Positions 9,017-18,025 of a DNA stretch of 64,000 bases are shown one piece after another (positions within the stretch are counted from its first letter, which is position 1; every line of letters starts with the position of its first letter). Where the stretch lies: assembly GCF_014654365.1 (NCBI RefSeq), contig NZ_BNAY01000005.1, positions 496,001-560,000 on the forward strand. The letters are read 5' to 3'. Under the pieces are notes generated by a model, which was given only the letters and a program-made list of their open reading frames with translations, had not been told where the DNA came from and did not search any database. A program made the position numbers and the translations under genes. The DNA is from Amycolatopsis oliviviridis (GTDB lineage Bacteria > Actinomycetota > Actinomycetes > Mycobacteriales > Pseudonocardiaceae).

Positions 9017-9230
9017 GGATCGCGATTAGGGGGCGAAACGCAGGTCCGCGGTCCCGCCCGCCAGATCGCGATTAGGGGGCGAAACGCAGGTCGGCGATCC
9101 CGCCGGCCGGATCGCGATTAGGGGGCTAAACGCAGGTCGGCGGTCCGGGTGCGCCCGCCGGCCCGGATCGCGATTAGCCCGCGAAACGCAGGTCGGCGCG
9201 CACTTGCGTTTAGCCCCCTAATCGCGATCC
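9017..9230. repeat. Intergenic array: four direct copies plus one inverted copy of a ~34-bp repeat
   Basis: The unit begins GGATCGCGATTAGGGGGC and continues with (G/T)AAACGCAGGTCGGCG. Direct copies begin near 9017, 9063, 9109 and 9165; the first three are spaced 46 bp apart. The fourth has GCCCGC in place of GGGGGC. An inverted copy occupies about 9203-9230 and pairs perfectly with copy 3 over roughly 26 bases. The array fills the gap between the first DUF445 gene and the start of the AlgX-like gene. It is not CRISPR: only one gap is of spacer length and the inter-repeat segments are GC-rich variants of one another. Confidence 0.85.
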
Positions 9231-9234
9231 GGGG

Positions 9235-10458
9235 TCAGTGCAGCATGAGGAGGACCTGGAGTTCCCCGACCAGGAAGCCGATGAGCCCGCCGACCGCGAT
9301 GAGCTTCCACTCGTCCTGCCGGAACGCGGGCCGCAGCAGTCCCTCGAACTCCAGCGGCGTCAGCCCGAGCATCCGCCGCTCGACGATCTTCGCGACGTCC
9401 ATCGCCTCGGTCAGGTAGCCCTCGGCGTGCCGGATCGTCGGCGGCAGCCGTTCCAGGGCCTTCCGCGCGGCCGCCTGCTTGATCTCCTGCAGCCGCTGCC
9501 CGCCGACGGCCATCACGACCATCGGTTTCGCGACGCTCGCCTGCTCGTCGACGGCCTGCGCGACGAGCCGTTCGACCATCGCGTACAGCCGATCCGACCG
9601 CGGTCCGCGCAGGACGGCGTCGAGCAGGTTCGGCACGGTCAGGATCTCGTTCGCGATCATCTCGCCGTACTGCCGCGCGACCTCGGCCCGCCGCCGCTGG
9701 AACTTGCCCTGCAGGATCACCCGGCCGACCCGCACCGGCTCGCGCGGCACGAAGATCAGCTTGATCGCGAGCCAGTCGGTGAACAGCCCGATGCAGCCGC
9801 CGAAGATCGGCAGCACCCACGGCTCCTTCGTCATCGCCCAGACGATCGCCTGCACGACGCCGAGCCCGAAGCCGAAGTAGATCCCCGTGCGCGCGATGAA
9901 CGCCATCTCCGGCCGCGACGTCTCCCGGATCAGCCGGACGAGCAGCTTCTTGTCCCTGGTGAGCCGCTGCACGGTCATGTGCTGGAAGTCGAGCACCTCG
10001 TCGAGGTTCTCGGTCATCTCCGCCATGAACTCGCGCACCAGCCGCGGCGTCGACGCCTGGACCTGCTTGATCAGCAGCTCCTGCGCCATCGTCGGCATGA
10101 CCTCCCAGAGCCTGGGATGATGCTTTTCGAGCACTTCGCGGGCGACCTCGTCCACGGCCCGCAGCAGCGGCTGCTCGATCTCGCGCGTGATGATCGCCGG
10201 GTCGACCCGGCGGAAGACCTCTTTGACGTCCAGCAGGTTCGACGTCAGCAACTCGGTCGCGACGGCGGCCATCCGCCCGCCGTGTTTGGGCACCACGCCC
10301 TGCCACCCGAGGAACGGTTTGATCCCGGTGAACTCCAGCGGTTTGAACATCATCTCGATGGCGACGCGTTTGGTGACGTAGCCGATCAGCGCGGCGATGA
10401 ACGGGATCGCGGCGTACAGCCACCAGTGCCGCGCGAGGTCGTCGAGGACAGCGTCCAC
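9235..10458 (-). CDS. DUF445 family membrane protein (paralogue 1)
   Basis: A 407-residue DUF445 (YheB-like) protein of unknown function. It has a hydrophobic helix near the N-terminus (LYAAIPFIAALIGYVTK), a long helical middle, a central hydrophobic pair (about 190-235) and a C-terminal helix ending LIGFLVGELQVLLMLH. GTG start with GAGGAGG about 5 bases upstream. It is the last of three tandem paralogues, separated from the next by about 50 bp, probably one transcription unit. It is the most diverged of the three. Confidence 0.85.
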   Translation of the reverse strand: MDAVLDDLARHWWLYAAIPFIAALIGYVTKRVAIEMMFKPLEFTGIKPFLGWQGVVPKHGGRMAAVATELLTSNLLDVKEVFRRVDPAIITREIEQPLLRAVDEVAREVLEKHHPRLWEVMPTMAQELLIKQVQASTPRLVREFMAEMTENLDEVLDFQHMTVQRLTRDKKLLVRLIRETSRPEMAFIARTGIYFGFGLGVVQAIVWAMTKEPWVLPIFGGCIGLFTDWLAIKLIFVPREPVRVGRVILQGKFQRRRAEVARQYGEMIANEILTVPNLLDAVLRGPRSDRLYAMVERLVAQAVDEQASVAKPMVVMAVGGQRLQEIKQAAARKALERLPPTIRHAEGYLTEAMDVAKIVERRMLGLTPLEFEGLLRPAFRQDEWKLIAVGGLIGFLVGELQVLLMLH

Positions 10459-10508
10459 ACGACCTCCTCGCTCGAACCCCGGGGATGGGAAACCGTATCG
10501 GTTGACCG

Positions 10509-11735
10509 TCAGTGAAGCAGCAGAAGCACCTGAAGTTCACCGACGAGGCCGCCGATCACCGCGCCGACGGCGATCAGCTTCCACTCGTCCTGCCGGAACG
10601 CCGGACGCAGCAACTGCTCGAATTCGAGCGGGTTCAGCCGTCGCATTCTGTCCACAATGGTGTTCCGGACGTCGAGCGCGTTGACCGCGTAACCCTCGGC
10701 GTGCCGGATCGTCTCCGGGATCCGGGCCGCCGCCTTCGCCGCCGCGGTCTGTTTCATCTCCTGGAACTTCCTGCTCCCGACGGCCAGCGCGACGAACGGC
10801 TTCACGACGCTCGCCTGCGCGTCGATGGTCCGCTGCACCTCGCGGGTGATCATCGTGAACAGCTTGTCCGATTTCGGCCCGCTCAACACGGCCTCTAGGA
10901 GGTTCGGGATGGTGATGATCTCGCGCGCGATCATGTCGCCGTAGTCGGCGGCGACCTGGTCCTTGCGTTTCTGGAACACGCCTTGCCAGGTGTAGAAGCC
11001 GAAGAACCGTTTCGGCTCGCGCGGCAGGAAGATCATCTTCAGGGCGATCCAGTCGGTGAACCAGCCGATGCCGATACCGAACAGCGGCAGCACGATCGGT
11101 GACTTCGTCAGCGCCCACACGAGCAGCTGCACGCAGCCGAGCGAGAATCCGAACACGATTCCCGACCGCGCGATGAACCGCATCTCCGGTCGCGAGATGT
11201 CGCGGATCAGCCGGTTCAGCAAGGCTTTGTCGCGTACGAGGTTCGTCACGACCATGTGCTTGAGGTCGAGGACGTCCTCGATGTTCTCCGCGATCTCGCC
11301 CATGATCTTCGTGATCGCACGCGGCGCCTCGGCCTGCACTCGTTTGAGCAGCAGCTGCTGGGCGGTGTTCGGCAGCACTTCCCACAACCGGGGCTGGTAC
11401 TGCTCCATCACCTCGCGGGTGACGTCCTCGACGATCCGCAGCAGCGGCTGCTCGATCTCCTTCGCGACCTGCGCCGGGTCGAGCCTGGCGAAGATCTCTT
11501 TCGGGTCGACGAGGTTGTTCGTCAGCATTTCGGTGGCGGTGGCCGCCATCCGCTCGGCGTTCGCCGGCAGCACTCCCTGCCAGCCGAGGAACGGTTTGAT
11601 CCCGACGAATTCCACCGGTTTGAACATCATCTCGATGGCGACGCGTTTGGTGACGTAGCCGATCAGCGCGGCGATGAACGGCATGGTGACGTACACCGGC
11701 CAGTGCTCGCCGAGGTCGGCGATGACGGCGTCCAC
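10509..11735 (-). CDS. DUF445 family membrane protein (paralogue 2)
   Basis: A 408-residue DUF445 protein with the same topology as its neighbours. Shared blocks include VTKRVAIEMMFKPVEF, GIKPFLGWQGVLP, EVQRTIDAQASVVKPF and the C-terminal QDEWKLIAVGAVIGG. GTG start with GGGAGGGG about 7 bases upstream. It lies between the other two copies on the same strand, so duplication in place is the simple explanation. Function is unknown; the amphipathic helical middle suggests a membrane-associated structural or scaffolding role, which is only inference. Confidence 0.85.
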   Translation of the reverse strand: MDAVIADLGEHWPVYVTMPFIAALIGYVTKRVAIEMMFKPVEFVGIKPFLGWQGVLPANAERMAATATEMLTNNLVDPKEIFARLDPAQVAKEIEQPLLRIVEDVTREVMEQYQPRLWEVLPNTAQQLLLKRVQAEAPRAITKIMGEIAENIEDVLDLKHMVVTNLVRDKALLNRLIRDISRPEMRFIARSGIVFGFSLGCVQLLVWALTKSPIVLPLFGIGIGWFTDWIALKMIFLPREPKRFFGFYTWQGVFQKRKDQVAADYGDMIAREIITIPNLLEAVLSGPKSDKLFTMITREVQRTIDAQASVVKPFVALAVGSRKFQEMKQTAAAKAAARIPETIRHAEGYAVNALDVRNTIVDRMRRLNPLEFEQLLRPAFRQDEWKLIAVGAVIGGLVGELQVLLLLH

Positions 11736-11783
11736 TCGCAGCCCCTCCCGCGTCTCGCTTGAGGGGAACCTAGTCGGCCGTCC

Positions 11784-13013
11784 TCAATGGAGGAGGAGCA
11801 GGACCTGAAGTTCACCCACGAGCCCGCCGATCACCGCGCCGACCGCGATCAGCTTCCATTCGTCCTGCTGGAAGGCGGGACGCAGGATCCCCTCGAACTC
11901 GAGCGGGGTCAGTTGCTGCATCTTCGTGACGATGGTGTTGCGGACGTCGAGCGCGTCAGTGGCGTAGCTCTCCACGTGTTTCACCGTTTCGGGGAGGTAG
12001 GCGATCGCCTTCTCCGCCGCGGCCTTCTTCATCTCCTGGTACTGCACGCCGCCGACGGTCAGCGCCACCAACGGTTTCGCGATGCTCGCCTGCGCGTCGA
12101 TGGTCCGCTGCACCTCGCGGGTGATCATCGCGAACAGCTTGTCCGACTTCGGTCCGGTGAGGACGGCCTCCATCACGTTCCGGACGGTGAGGACCTCGTC
12201 CGCGATCAGCGCGCCGTAGTCCTTGGCGACCGCCTGGCGGCGCTTCTGGAACATGCCCTGCCAGCTGAAGAACAGGAACCGGCGCGGCTCACGAGGGTAG
12301 AAGATCATCTTCAGGGCCAGCCAGTCCGTGACGAACCCCGTGACGAAACCGAAGATCGGCATGATCAACGGCTGCTTCGTCAGCGCCCACGCGACGAACT
12401 GGACGAGACCGATCACGAACCCGAACCAGATGCCGGACCGGGCGATGAACCGGAGCTCCGGGGTCGCGACCTCCTTGATCAGGCGGCAGGTCAGTGATTT
12501 GTCCCGGACCATCGCGTTGATCAGCATCCCGTTGACGTCGAGGACCTCGTCGATGTTCGTCGACACCTCGCGCATCAGCCGCGCGACGACCTTCGGGGCC
12601 TGCGCGCGGACCTGGTCGACCAGCATCCGCTGCGCCCGCGTCGGCAGCAGCTCCCACAACCGGGGCTGGTACTGCTCCATCACCTCGCGGGTGACGTCCT
12701 CGACGGCTTTGAGGAGTGGCTCCTCCAGTTCCTTGACCACTTCGTCGGGATCCAGCCGGGAGAAGATCTCCTGCGGATCGACGAGGTTCTTGGTCAGCAG
12801 GTCGACGGCGGTGGTCGCCATCCGGCGAGAGTTGGCCGGGATGACCCCCTGCCAGCCGAGGAACGGTTTGATCCCGACGAACTCCAGCGGCCGGAACATC
12901 ATCTCGATGGCCACGCGTTTCGTGATGTAGCCGATGAGCGCGGCGATGAAAGGCATCGTGGCGTAGACGTGCCAGTGCTCGCGGATGTCTTCGAGGATCG
13001 CCGAGATGTCCAA
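11784..13013 (-). CDS. DUF445 family membrane protein (paralogue 3)
   Basis: A 409-residue DUF445 protein and the first gene of the tandem set. It starts at a TTG (13013) about 6 bases after a strong AGGAGG; no ATG or GTG nearby has comparable support. It shares with paralogue 2 the near-identical C-terminal segment, the EVQRTIDAQAS block and the EQYQPRLWE block. It is divergent from the DivIVA-like gene at 13137, with only 123 bp between the two starts, so the promoters are close or overlapping. Function is unknown. Confidence 0.85.
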   Translation of the reverse strand: MDISAILEDIREHWHVYATMPFIAALIGYITKRVAIEMMFRPLEFVGIKPFLGWQGVIPANSRRMATTAVDLLTKNLVDPQEIFSRLDPDEVVKELEEPLLKAVEDVTREVMEQYQPRLWELLPTRAQRMLVDQVRAQAPKVVARLMREVSTNIDEVLDVNGMLINAMVRDKSLTCRLIKEVATPELRFIARSGIWFGFVIGLVQFVAWALTKQPLIMPIFGFVTGFVTDWLALKMIFYPREPRRFLFFSWQGMFQKRRQAVAKDYGALIADEVLTVRNVMEAVLTGPKSDKLFAMITREVQRTIDAQASIAKPLVALTVGGVQYQEMKKAAAEKAIAYLPETVKHVESYATDALDVRNTIVTKMQQLTPLEFEGILRPAFQQDEWKLIAVGAVIGGLVGELQVLLLLH

Positions 13014-13136
13014 CCGGGCCTCCTCTGCTTACGACCTGTCAACAATGCAGGATGCCATGTGACCTGCCCACCGCACGCCGAGTGCAGCCGTTTGGCGGTA
13101 CTGCCTGACGGGTCCAAGCTCATTAAGGTGTCCGCC

Positions 13137-14120
13137 ATGGTCGCTCCTGAGAAGACGGCGCCTCAGGCGCCCTCAGCGAAATCGTCCCAGTTCGCGGTCG
13201 CTGTCCGCGGTTACGACAAGCGTCAGGTCGACGAGCGTCTCGTCGAGCTGGCGGCCGAACTCAAGCAGACCTCGCGCAACCGCGACGAGGCCGTGGCGAC
13301 CGCCGGTGAACTCACCAAGGCGCTCGGCCACGCCCAGAAGGAACTGGACGAGACCAAGGCCGCCCTCGTACGGATGAGCTCCAGCCCGTCCGGCGCCGGC
13401 GCGATGGCCGAACGCGTCCGCATGATGATGCAGCTCGCCGAGGAGGAGATCGCCGACCTCAAGGCCGCCGCGGAGGCCGACGCCAAGTCGACCCGGACCG
13501 AGGCGGACAAGTACGCCCACGAGACGCAGCGCGCGATCGAGAAAGCGGCCAAGGACGCGCAGACCGAGCGGGAGAAACTGCTCGCGGACGCCAAGGCCGA
13601 GATCGAACGGCTGAATTCCGAGGCGGCGCAGAAGCGTAAGGAAATGGACCTGGAAAGCGTCCGGACCCGCGCCGCCGCGGACAAGAAGGCCGAGGAGGCT
13701 TCGGCCGCCCGTCGCTCGGAAGCGGAGAAGGCGTCCGCGGACAAGATCGCGGAAGCCGACCGGGTGTCGGCGGAAAAGCGCACCGAAGCGGAGCGGATCT
13801 CGGCGGAGAAGATCGCCAAGTCGGAGAAGTCTTCGGCGGAGGACATCGCCGCGAAGCAGGAGCAGGTCGCGGAGGCTCTCACCGACGCGAAGACCCAGCA
13901 GGCCGAGGCTCAGCAGGCCCGGAAGCTCGCGCTGGAACTCCGGTCGAAGGTCGCCGCTCGGCTTTCCGCCACGGACGTCGCCGTCCAGGAGGCCATCCGG
14001 TTGCTGGCTCCTGCACCCGACGCCGCCACGGACGCTGCTCCGGACGCCGGGGCGGCCAAGCCAGAAGCGGCCGCGCCGAAGCCTGCACCTACCAAGTCCA
14101 ATGGCCCACGCCCTTCCTGA
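13137..14120 (+). CDS. DivIVA-domain coiled-coil protein
   Basis: A 327-residue cytoplasmic protein. Residues about 18-40 carry the DivIVA-type N-terminal motif FAVAVRGYDKRQVDERL, followed by about 230 residues of heptad-rich, Ala/Glu/Lys-dominated coiled coil with very few prolines, and a Pro/Ala-rich tail. Actinobacterial DivIVA-like proteins organise polar growth and division; this architecture resembles the long coiled-coil members rather than Wag31 itself. ATG at 13137 with an AAGG upstream; a GTG nine bases earlier is an alternative. The divergent DUF445 operon raises the possibility of a linked envelope role. Confidence 0.78.
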   Translation: MVAPEKTAPQAPSAKSSQFAVAVRGYDKRQVDERLVELAAELKQTSRNRDEAVATAGELTKALGHAQKELDETKAALVRMSSSPSGAGAMAERVRMMMQLAEEEIADLKAAAEADAKSTRTEADKYAHETQRAIEKAAKDAQTEREKLLADAKAEIERLNSEAAQKRKEMDLESVRTRAAADKKAEEASAARRSEAEKASADKIAEADRVSAEKRTEAERISAEKIAKSEKSSAEDIAAKQEQVAEALTDAKTQQAEAQQARKLALELRSKVAARLSATDVAVQEAIRLLAPAPDAATDAAPDAGAAKPEAAAPKPAPTKSNGPRPS

Positions 14121-14138
14121 TCCCTCAGCCGTGTTCTC

Positions 14139-15578
14139 TCAACGCCGGACAACGGCGAACAGCTCGTCGTCGATCCAGCCCCTGGTGTGCAGTTCGGTGC
14201 AGAACCGCAGGTAGGACTCGGTGAGCGCGGTACTTTCGCGCTCGTCGGGTTCGACCAGCGTTCCCTTGCCGAGCCCTTCGGACGCTTCGGTGAGCCCGCC
14301 CGGCAGGATCCCGGCCGCGGCGAGCAGCGCGGCGCCGTAACCCGTCTCGGCCTGCGGTGACACCCGCAGGCCGAGACCGGTGACGGTCGCCCTGATCCGC
14401 GTCCACAAAGGACTCTTGCTGCCGCCGCCCGCCGCCAGCAATGGTTCGGTGATCGTGACACCGAGCCGGCGCAGATGGTCCAGAGCCAGCCGTTCGAGGA
14501 AGGCGACCCCCTCCAGCCTGGCCCGGTGCAGCTCCACCTCGTCGGCTTCGCCGGACACGAAGCCCTCGGCGTCCGCGCCGGCGAACGGGAAGCGTTCGCC
14601 CTTGCGCCGCAACGGATACGCGATCACCTTGGCCGGGCCCAGCGCGGCCGCCGCCGCGTCGAGTCCGGCAAGGTTCCGCTGCCCGGCGACGGCCTCGCCG
14701 CCGGTGTTCGACGCGCCACCGGGCAGCCACCAGCCGTCCGGATGGCGGTGGCTGTACATCGCCCCTGTCGGATCCGGCACCAGTTCTTCGGTGACCCCCT
14801 TGAGCACGTACGTCGTGCCGAGAATCCCGACGAAACTCCCGGGGGTGACCGCCCCGGCCGCGAGCTGACCCGCGCAGCCGTCGGTCATCCCGGCCACGAC
14901 CGCGCAGCCCGCCGGGAGTCCGGCGATCGGTTCGGCGACCGTGCCGAGCACAGTGGCCGGCGCGACCACCGGCGGAAGCAGGCCCTCTGGCACGGCCAAG
15001 GCCTCGAAGACCTCGTGCGACCACTCGCGGGCGAGCGGGTCGTAGCCGCTCTTCAAGGCATGCGACCAGTCGCTCGCCACCGGTCCGCCGGTGAGCTTCG
15101 CGGCGATCAGATCGGGTGTGTGCCGGACCCCGGCGACGCCGGGGACGTGTTCGGACAGCCAGGCGATCCGGCCCAGCGCGGCCGTGGCGGACACACCGAA
15201 ACCGAGTCGCCGCCAGCGATCCTCGCCGAGCTCGGTGGCCTTGCGGTTGAGCTCGGCGCCGCGCCTGTCGTCGTACATCAGCGCGGGCGTGACCGGCTCA
15301 CCCGAGGTGCCGACCCCGACGATCGTCCCCGACGTCGCTGCGACGGCCACCGCGGCGACCTCGCCGCCCCTGCCCGGCAGCTCGCCGGTGACCTTCGCCA
15401 GCACCGTCTCCACCGCGGGCCACCAGGACCGGGCGTCCTGCTCGCTGTGCCCGCGCTCGTCGCGGACCGGCGCGGGCAGCGGCCCGGCGGCTGAAGCGAG
15501 GACGGTGCCGCCGCGCACCGCGAGGGCGCGGACCCCCGCGGTGGCGACGTCGATGCCGATCGTGACGGGTTGGTTCAC
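14139..15578 (-). CDS. FGGY-family carbohydrate kinase (first copy)
   Basis: A 479-residue sugar kinase of the FGGY family (xylulokinase/erythritol-kinase-like). The N-terminal phosphate-1 loop is IGIDVATAGVRAL, the central motif VVAGMTDGCAGQLAAGA is visible, and the C-terminal domain contains AAGGGSKSPLW before the adenosine-binding region. The GTG at 15578 overlaps the TGA of the upstream MFS gene (GTGA), indicating a coupled two-gene operon: transporter then kinase. The open frame extends to 16208 only as a shadow of the transporter gene. The substrate is probably the sugar or sugar alcohol imported by that transporter. Confidence 0.85.
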   Translation of the reverse strand: MNQPVTIGIDVATAGVRALAVRGGTVLASAAGPLPAPVRDERGHSEQDARSWWPAVETVLAKVTGELPGRGGEVAAVAVAATSGTIVGVGTSGEPVTPALMYDDRRGAELNRKATELGEDRWRRLGFGVSATAALGRIAWLSEHVPGVAGVRHTPDLIAAKLTGGPVASDWSHALKSGYDPLAREWSHEVFEALAVPEGLLPPVVAPATVLGTVAEPIAGLPAGCAVVAGMTDGCAGQLAAGAVTPGSFVGILGTTYVLKGVTEELVPDPTGAMYSHRHPDGWWLPGGASNTGGEAVAGQRNLAGLDAAAAALGPAKVIAYPLRRKGERFPFAGADAEGFVSGEADEVELHRARLEGVAFLERLALDHLRRLGVTITEPLLAAGGGSKSPLWTRIRATVTGLGLRVSPQAETGYGAALLAAAGILPGGLTEASEGLGKGTLVEPDERESTALTESYLRFCTELHTRGWIDDELFAVVRR

Positions 15579-16909
15579 GTGGTGACGACCTTCCCTCCGA
15601 CTTCCTGCAGGCTCTTGTCCTCTTCGATCGCCTTCGCCGTCTCTTCGGGCAGCTTCAGGTAGCGCACCATGACCGCGGCGACCAGGTACAGCGCGGCGAA
15701 GACGATCACCACTCCGGCCGCGCCCAGCGGGCCGAGGAACACGCTGACGATCGCCGGCCCGACGAACGCCGCCGCGCCCGCGCCCAGGTTCAGCAGGGCC
15801 ATCGCGCCGCCCTTGTTCTCCGGTGCGAGCGAGGGGAGCAGCGCCGAGATCGGCACGAACCCGGCGAGGGTGGCGCCGTACAGCGCGCCGACGAGCAGGG
15901 CGAGCCAGTAGTACTCCGCGCCCATCGCGATCGGGACGAAGTAGAGCAGCAGGATCGAGATCGCGCAGCCGATCGCGCCGAACCAGAAGATCGTGGTGCG
16001 CCAGCCGATCCGGTCGCTCAGCACGCCGAAGATCAGGTTGAAGAAGATGTTCGTGCCGTAGATGACCGAGACCAGCAGCAGCCAGCGGCTCTCCCCGAAC
16101 CCGATGCCCTCGATGAAGATCGTCGGGAAGAACACGAGCATGCCGAACTCCGGCGCGGTGTTGATGACGCGGACGAGCATCCCGACGCCGACGCGGGGTT
16201 TCTTCCACGCGATCGACACGCTGGAAACCAGGCTCTGCACCGGTTTCACGTCCGGCGGCGCGAGCCGGGTGTACCCCGTCCGCTGCCGGACCCCGAAGAT
16301 CGCCAGCAACCCGCCGAGCGCGAGCAGTGCCACCGACACCCAGAGCGTGCCGTACTGGCCCAGCACCGGGTTCGTGAAGCTCGCGACCAGCGCGCCCAGC
16401 GTCGGCAGGCCGCCGGTGAAGGCGAAGTAGAACCAGCCCACGGCCGCGCCCAGCCTGGCGACCGGCGCCACCGCGGTGATCCAGACCAGGAACCCGAACG
16501 CGAACATCGGATAGCCGAACCCGCGGAGGCCGTAGAACACCAGCATCAGCGCGTAGTTCTCACCGGAGACCGCGACCGCGAGGAACAGCACGTCGAACAC
16601 CAGCCAGATGGCCAGGCCGATCATCATCACGCGACGCGGCCCCCAAAGGTCCGACAACGCGCCCGACAGCCACGACGCCAGCATCACGGCGACGCCGTAC
16701 ACCGTGATCACATACGAGGCCTTGATCTCGGTGCCCGCTCCGTTGTCCGCCATGAACGGCGCGATGAAGCCCGACTCGACCCCGTCGCCGATCATGAACA
16801 GCAGCAGCCCGGCGTAGCCGAGGAACAGCGGGGCGGGCAGGCCCCAGCGGTTCAGCACGCGGGCGAAGCCGCCCCTGGATCGCGATAACGGCGGTGTTAC
16901 CTGGTTCAT
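15575..16909 (-). CDS. MFS polyol/sugar transporter (RbtT/DalT/CsbX-like)
   Basis: A 444-residue MFS protein with about 12 transmembrane segments. It has GALSDLWGPRRV between helices 2 and 3 and FGVLSDRIGWRTT in the equivalent loop of the second half. Its closest remembered relatives are the ribitol/arabinitol (RbtT/DalT/CsbX) proton symporters. ATG at 16909 follows GGAGG at a good distance; an in-frame ATG at 16921 is less well placed. It is the first gene of the minus-strand operon with the FGGY kinase, and its upstream region carries the GTTAACTTAAC palindrome shared with the plus-strand operon. Confidence 0.82.
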   Translation of the reverse strand: MNQVTPPLSRSRGGFARVLNRWGLPAPLFLGYAGLLLFMIGDGVESGFIAPFMADNGAGTEIKASYVITVYGVAVMLASWLSGALSDLWGPRRVMMIGLAIWLVFDVLFLAVAVSGENYALMLVFYGLRGFGYPMFAFGFLVWITAVAPVARLGAAVGWFYFAFTGGLPTLGALVASFTNPVLGQYGTLWVSVALLALGGLLAIFGVRQRTGYTRLAPPDVKPVQSLVSSVSIAWKKPRVGVGMLVRVINTAPEFGMLVFFPTIFIEGIGFGESRWLLLVSVIYGTNIFFNLIFGVLSDRIGWRTTIFWFGAIGCAISILLLYFVPIAMGAEYYWLALLVGALYGATLAGFVPISALLPSLAPENKGGAMALLNLGAGAAAFVGPAIVSVFLGPLGAAGVVIVFAALYLVAAVMVRYLKLPEETAKAIEEDKSLQEVGGKVVTT

Positions 16910-16950
16910 GCACGCCTCCATGACGTCGTGTTCAGCGTATCATGGATCGT

Positions 16951-16961
16951 GTTAACTTAAC
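16951..16961. promoter_or_regulatory. Candidate DeoR operator, transporter side
   Basis: The 11-mer GTTAACTTAAC is a perfect inverted repeat around a central C, about 42 bp upstream of the polyol transporter start. The same 11-mer occurs upstream of the HAD gene at 18684-18694. AT-rich DNA of this kind is rare in this GC-rich window. The nearby DeoR regulator is the obvious candidate to bind it. Confidence 0.55.
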
Positions 16962-17017
16962 TTTCAAGATGTTACATCGGTGGATTTTCGTGTTAGCCTC
17001 GCGCGCCCGGGCCGGGC

Positions 17018-17060
17018 GAAGGGGACTTTCCCCTCATTGCACGAGTGGAAAGTCCCCTTC
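17018..17060. terminator. Perfect inverted repeat (14-bp arms)
   Basis: Arms GAAGGGGACTTTCC (17018-17031) and GGAAAGTCCCCTTC (17047-17060) enclose a 15-base loop. It lies between the transporter promoter and the 3' end of the DeoR gene, so it is well placed to stop DeoR transcription on the minus strand. There is no U-tract. It belongs to a family of similar hairpins across the window. Confidence 0.6.
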
Positions 17061-17103
17061 ACTCCGGGTCTTGAGGTCCTCGTGGGTGTGGAGGCTCGAA
17101 GGT

Positions 17104-17156
17104 GTTGCGAAGGTGGCTTTCACAACGTTGAAGGTTGTGAAAGCCACCTTCGCAAC
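17104..17156. terminator. Perfect inverted repeat (23-bp arms)
   Basis: Two perfectly complementary 23-base arms, the left beginning GTTGCGAAGGTGGCTTTC and the right ending CCACCTTCGCAAC, enclose a 7-base loop. It sits just downstream of the DeoR gene (which ends at 17226 on the minus strand), next to the 17018-17060 hairpin. A terminator or a mobile palindromic repeat are both possible. With the operator this accounts for most of the roughly 315-bp gap. Confidence 0.6.
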
Positions 17157-17225
17157 GCGTTTCGGCAGGACCGCGTGCCTGGCGAGCTGTGATTCAGGTA
17201 CTTCGGCGAGAGGTCGGCTCACCCC

Positions 17226-18020
17226 TCAGAGCTCCGCGACGTCCACTTCCACCTGGCTCCGCATCTCCTCGGCCAGGTGGTCTTCGACGCCGTCGTCGAC
17301 GATCAGCACGTCGAAATCGCTCAGCGGCGCCAGCCGGTGCAGCGCGGCGCGTTCGGTCTTGCTGTGGTCCATCAGCAGCACCTTCGTCCGGGCGCTGGCC
17401 AGCATCGCGCGCTTCAGCATCACGATCTCCGGCTCCTGGTGGAAGGTCATCCGCGTGTTCATCGCGGAGGTCGAAACGAAGGTCGCGTCGACGTTGATCC
17501 GTTCGATCGCTTCGAGGCTCTGCATGCCGAGGAACGAGTCGTGGGTCGCCGAGTAGTCGCCGCCGATGCAGATGAGCCGCAGGTCGGGAACGCCTTTGAG
17601 GAGTTCGATGGCGCCGAGGTAGTTCGTCGCGACGGTCAGCGGCGTGACGCGGTGCAGCATTTTCGCCAGCGCGAGCGCGCTCGTCGAGTCGTCGAGCAGG
17701 ATCGACATCCCCGGTTCGACGCGGGCGAGCGCGTGCGCGGCGATCGCCGCCTTCTCCTCCGAATGCACGTTCATCCGGTAGTCGGCGTTGCTTTCGAACA
17801 CCGTCGACGGCATGGCGGACACGCCGCCCCGGTACTTCCGCAGCAGGCCCTGCCTGGCCAGTTCGTCGACGTCCCGGTGCACGGTCATGGTGCTGACGCC
17901 GGTGAGTTCCACCAGGTCGGAGATGGTGGCGGAGCCGGACGCGAAGACGTGTTCGGTGATCTGCCGCTGCCGCGTGTTACGAGAGTGTGCGCTCGCACCG
18001 GCCGTCTTCTCATCGCTCAT
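17226..18020 (-). CDS. DeoR-family transcriptional regulator
   Basis: A 264-residue regulator. The N-terminal winged helix-turn-helix (residues about 20-65) contains TISDLVELTGVSTMTVHRDV and the YRGGV wing; the rest is the sugar-phosphate-sensing DeoR_C domain with LLDDSTSALALAK and the DHSK motif near the C-terminus. ATG at 18020, 5 bp after the histidine-phosphatase stop, so the two are likely cotranscribed. It lies inside the sugar-alcohol locus and probably controls both outward operons through the shared palindromes. DeoR proteins are usually repressors released by a phosphorylated pathway intermediate. Confidence 0.88.
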   Translation of the reverse strand: MSDEKTAGASAHSRNTRQRQITEHVFASGSATISDLVELTGVSTMTVHRDVDELARQGLLRKYRGGVSAMPSTVFESNADYRMNVHSEEKAAIAAHALARVEPGMSILLDDSTSALALAKMLHRVTPLTVATNYLGAIELLKGVPDLRLICIGGDYSATHDSFLGMQSLEAIERINVDATFVSTSAMNTRMTFHQEPEIVMLKRAMLASARTKVLLMDHSKTERAALHRLAPLSDFDVLIVDDGVEDHLAEEMRSQVEVDVAEL

Positions 18021-18025
18021 GGGGT

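Noticed and set aside
9017..9230. Possible CRISPR array
   Set aside because: Repeats are separated by short variant sequences, one copy is inverted, and no cas gene is present.
15579..16208. N-terminal extension of the first FGGY kinase
   Set aside because: The extra 210 codons overlap the MFS gene out of frame; the GTG at 15578 overlaps the MFS stop and begins with the kinase phosphate loop.
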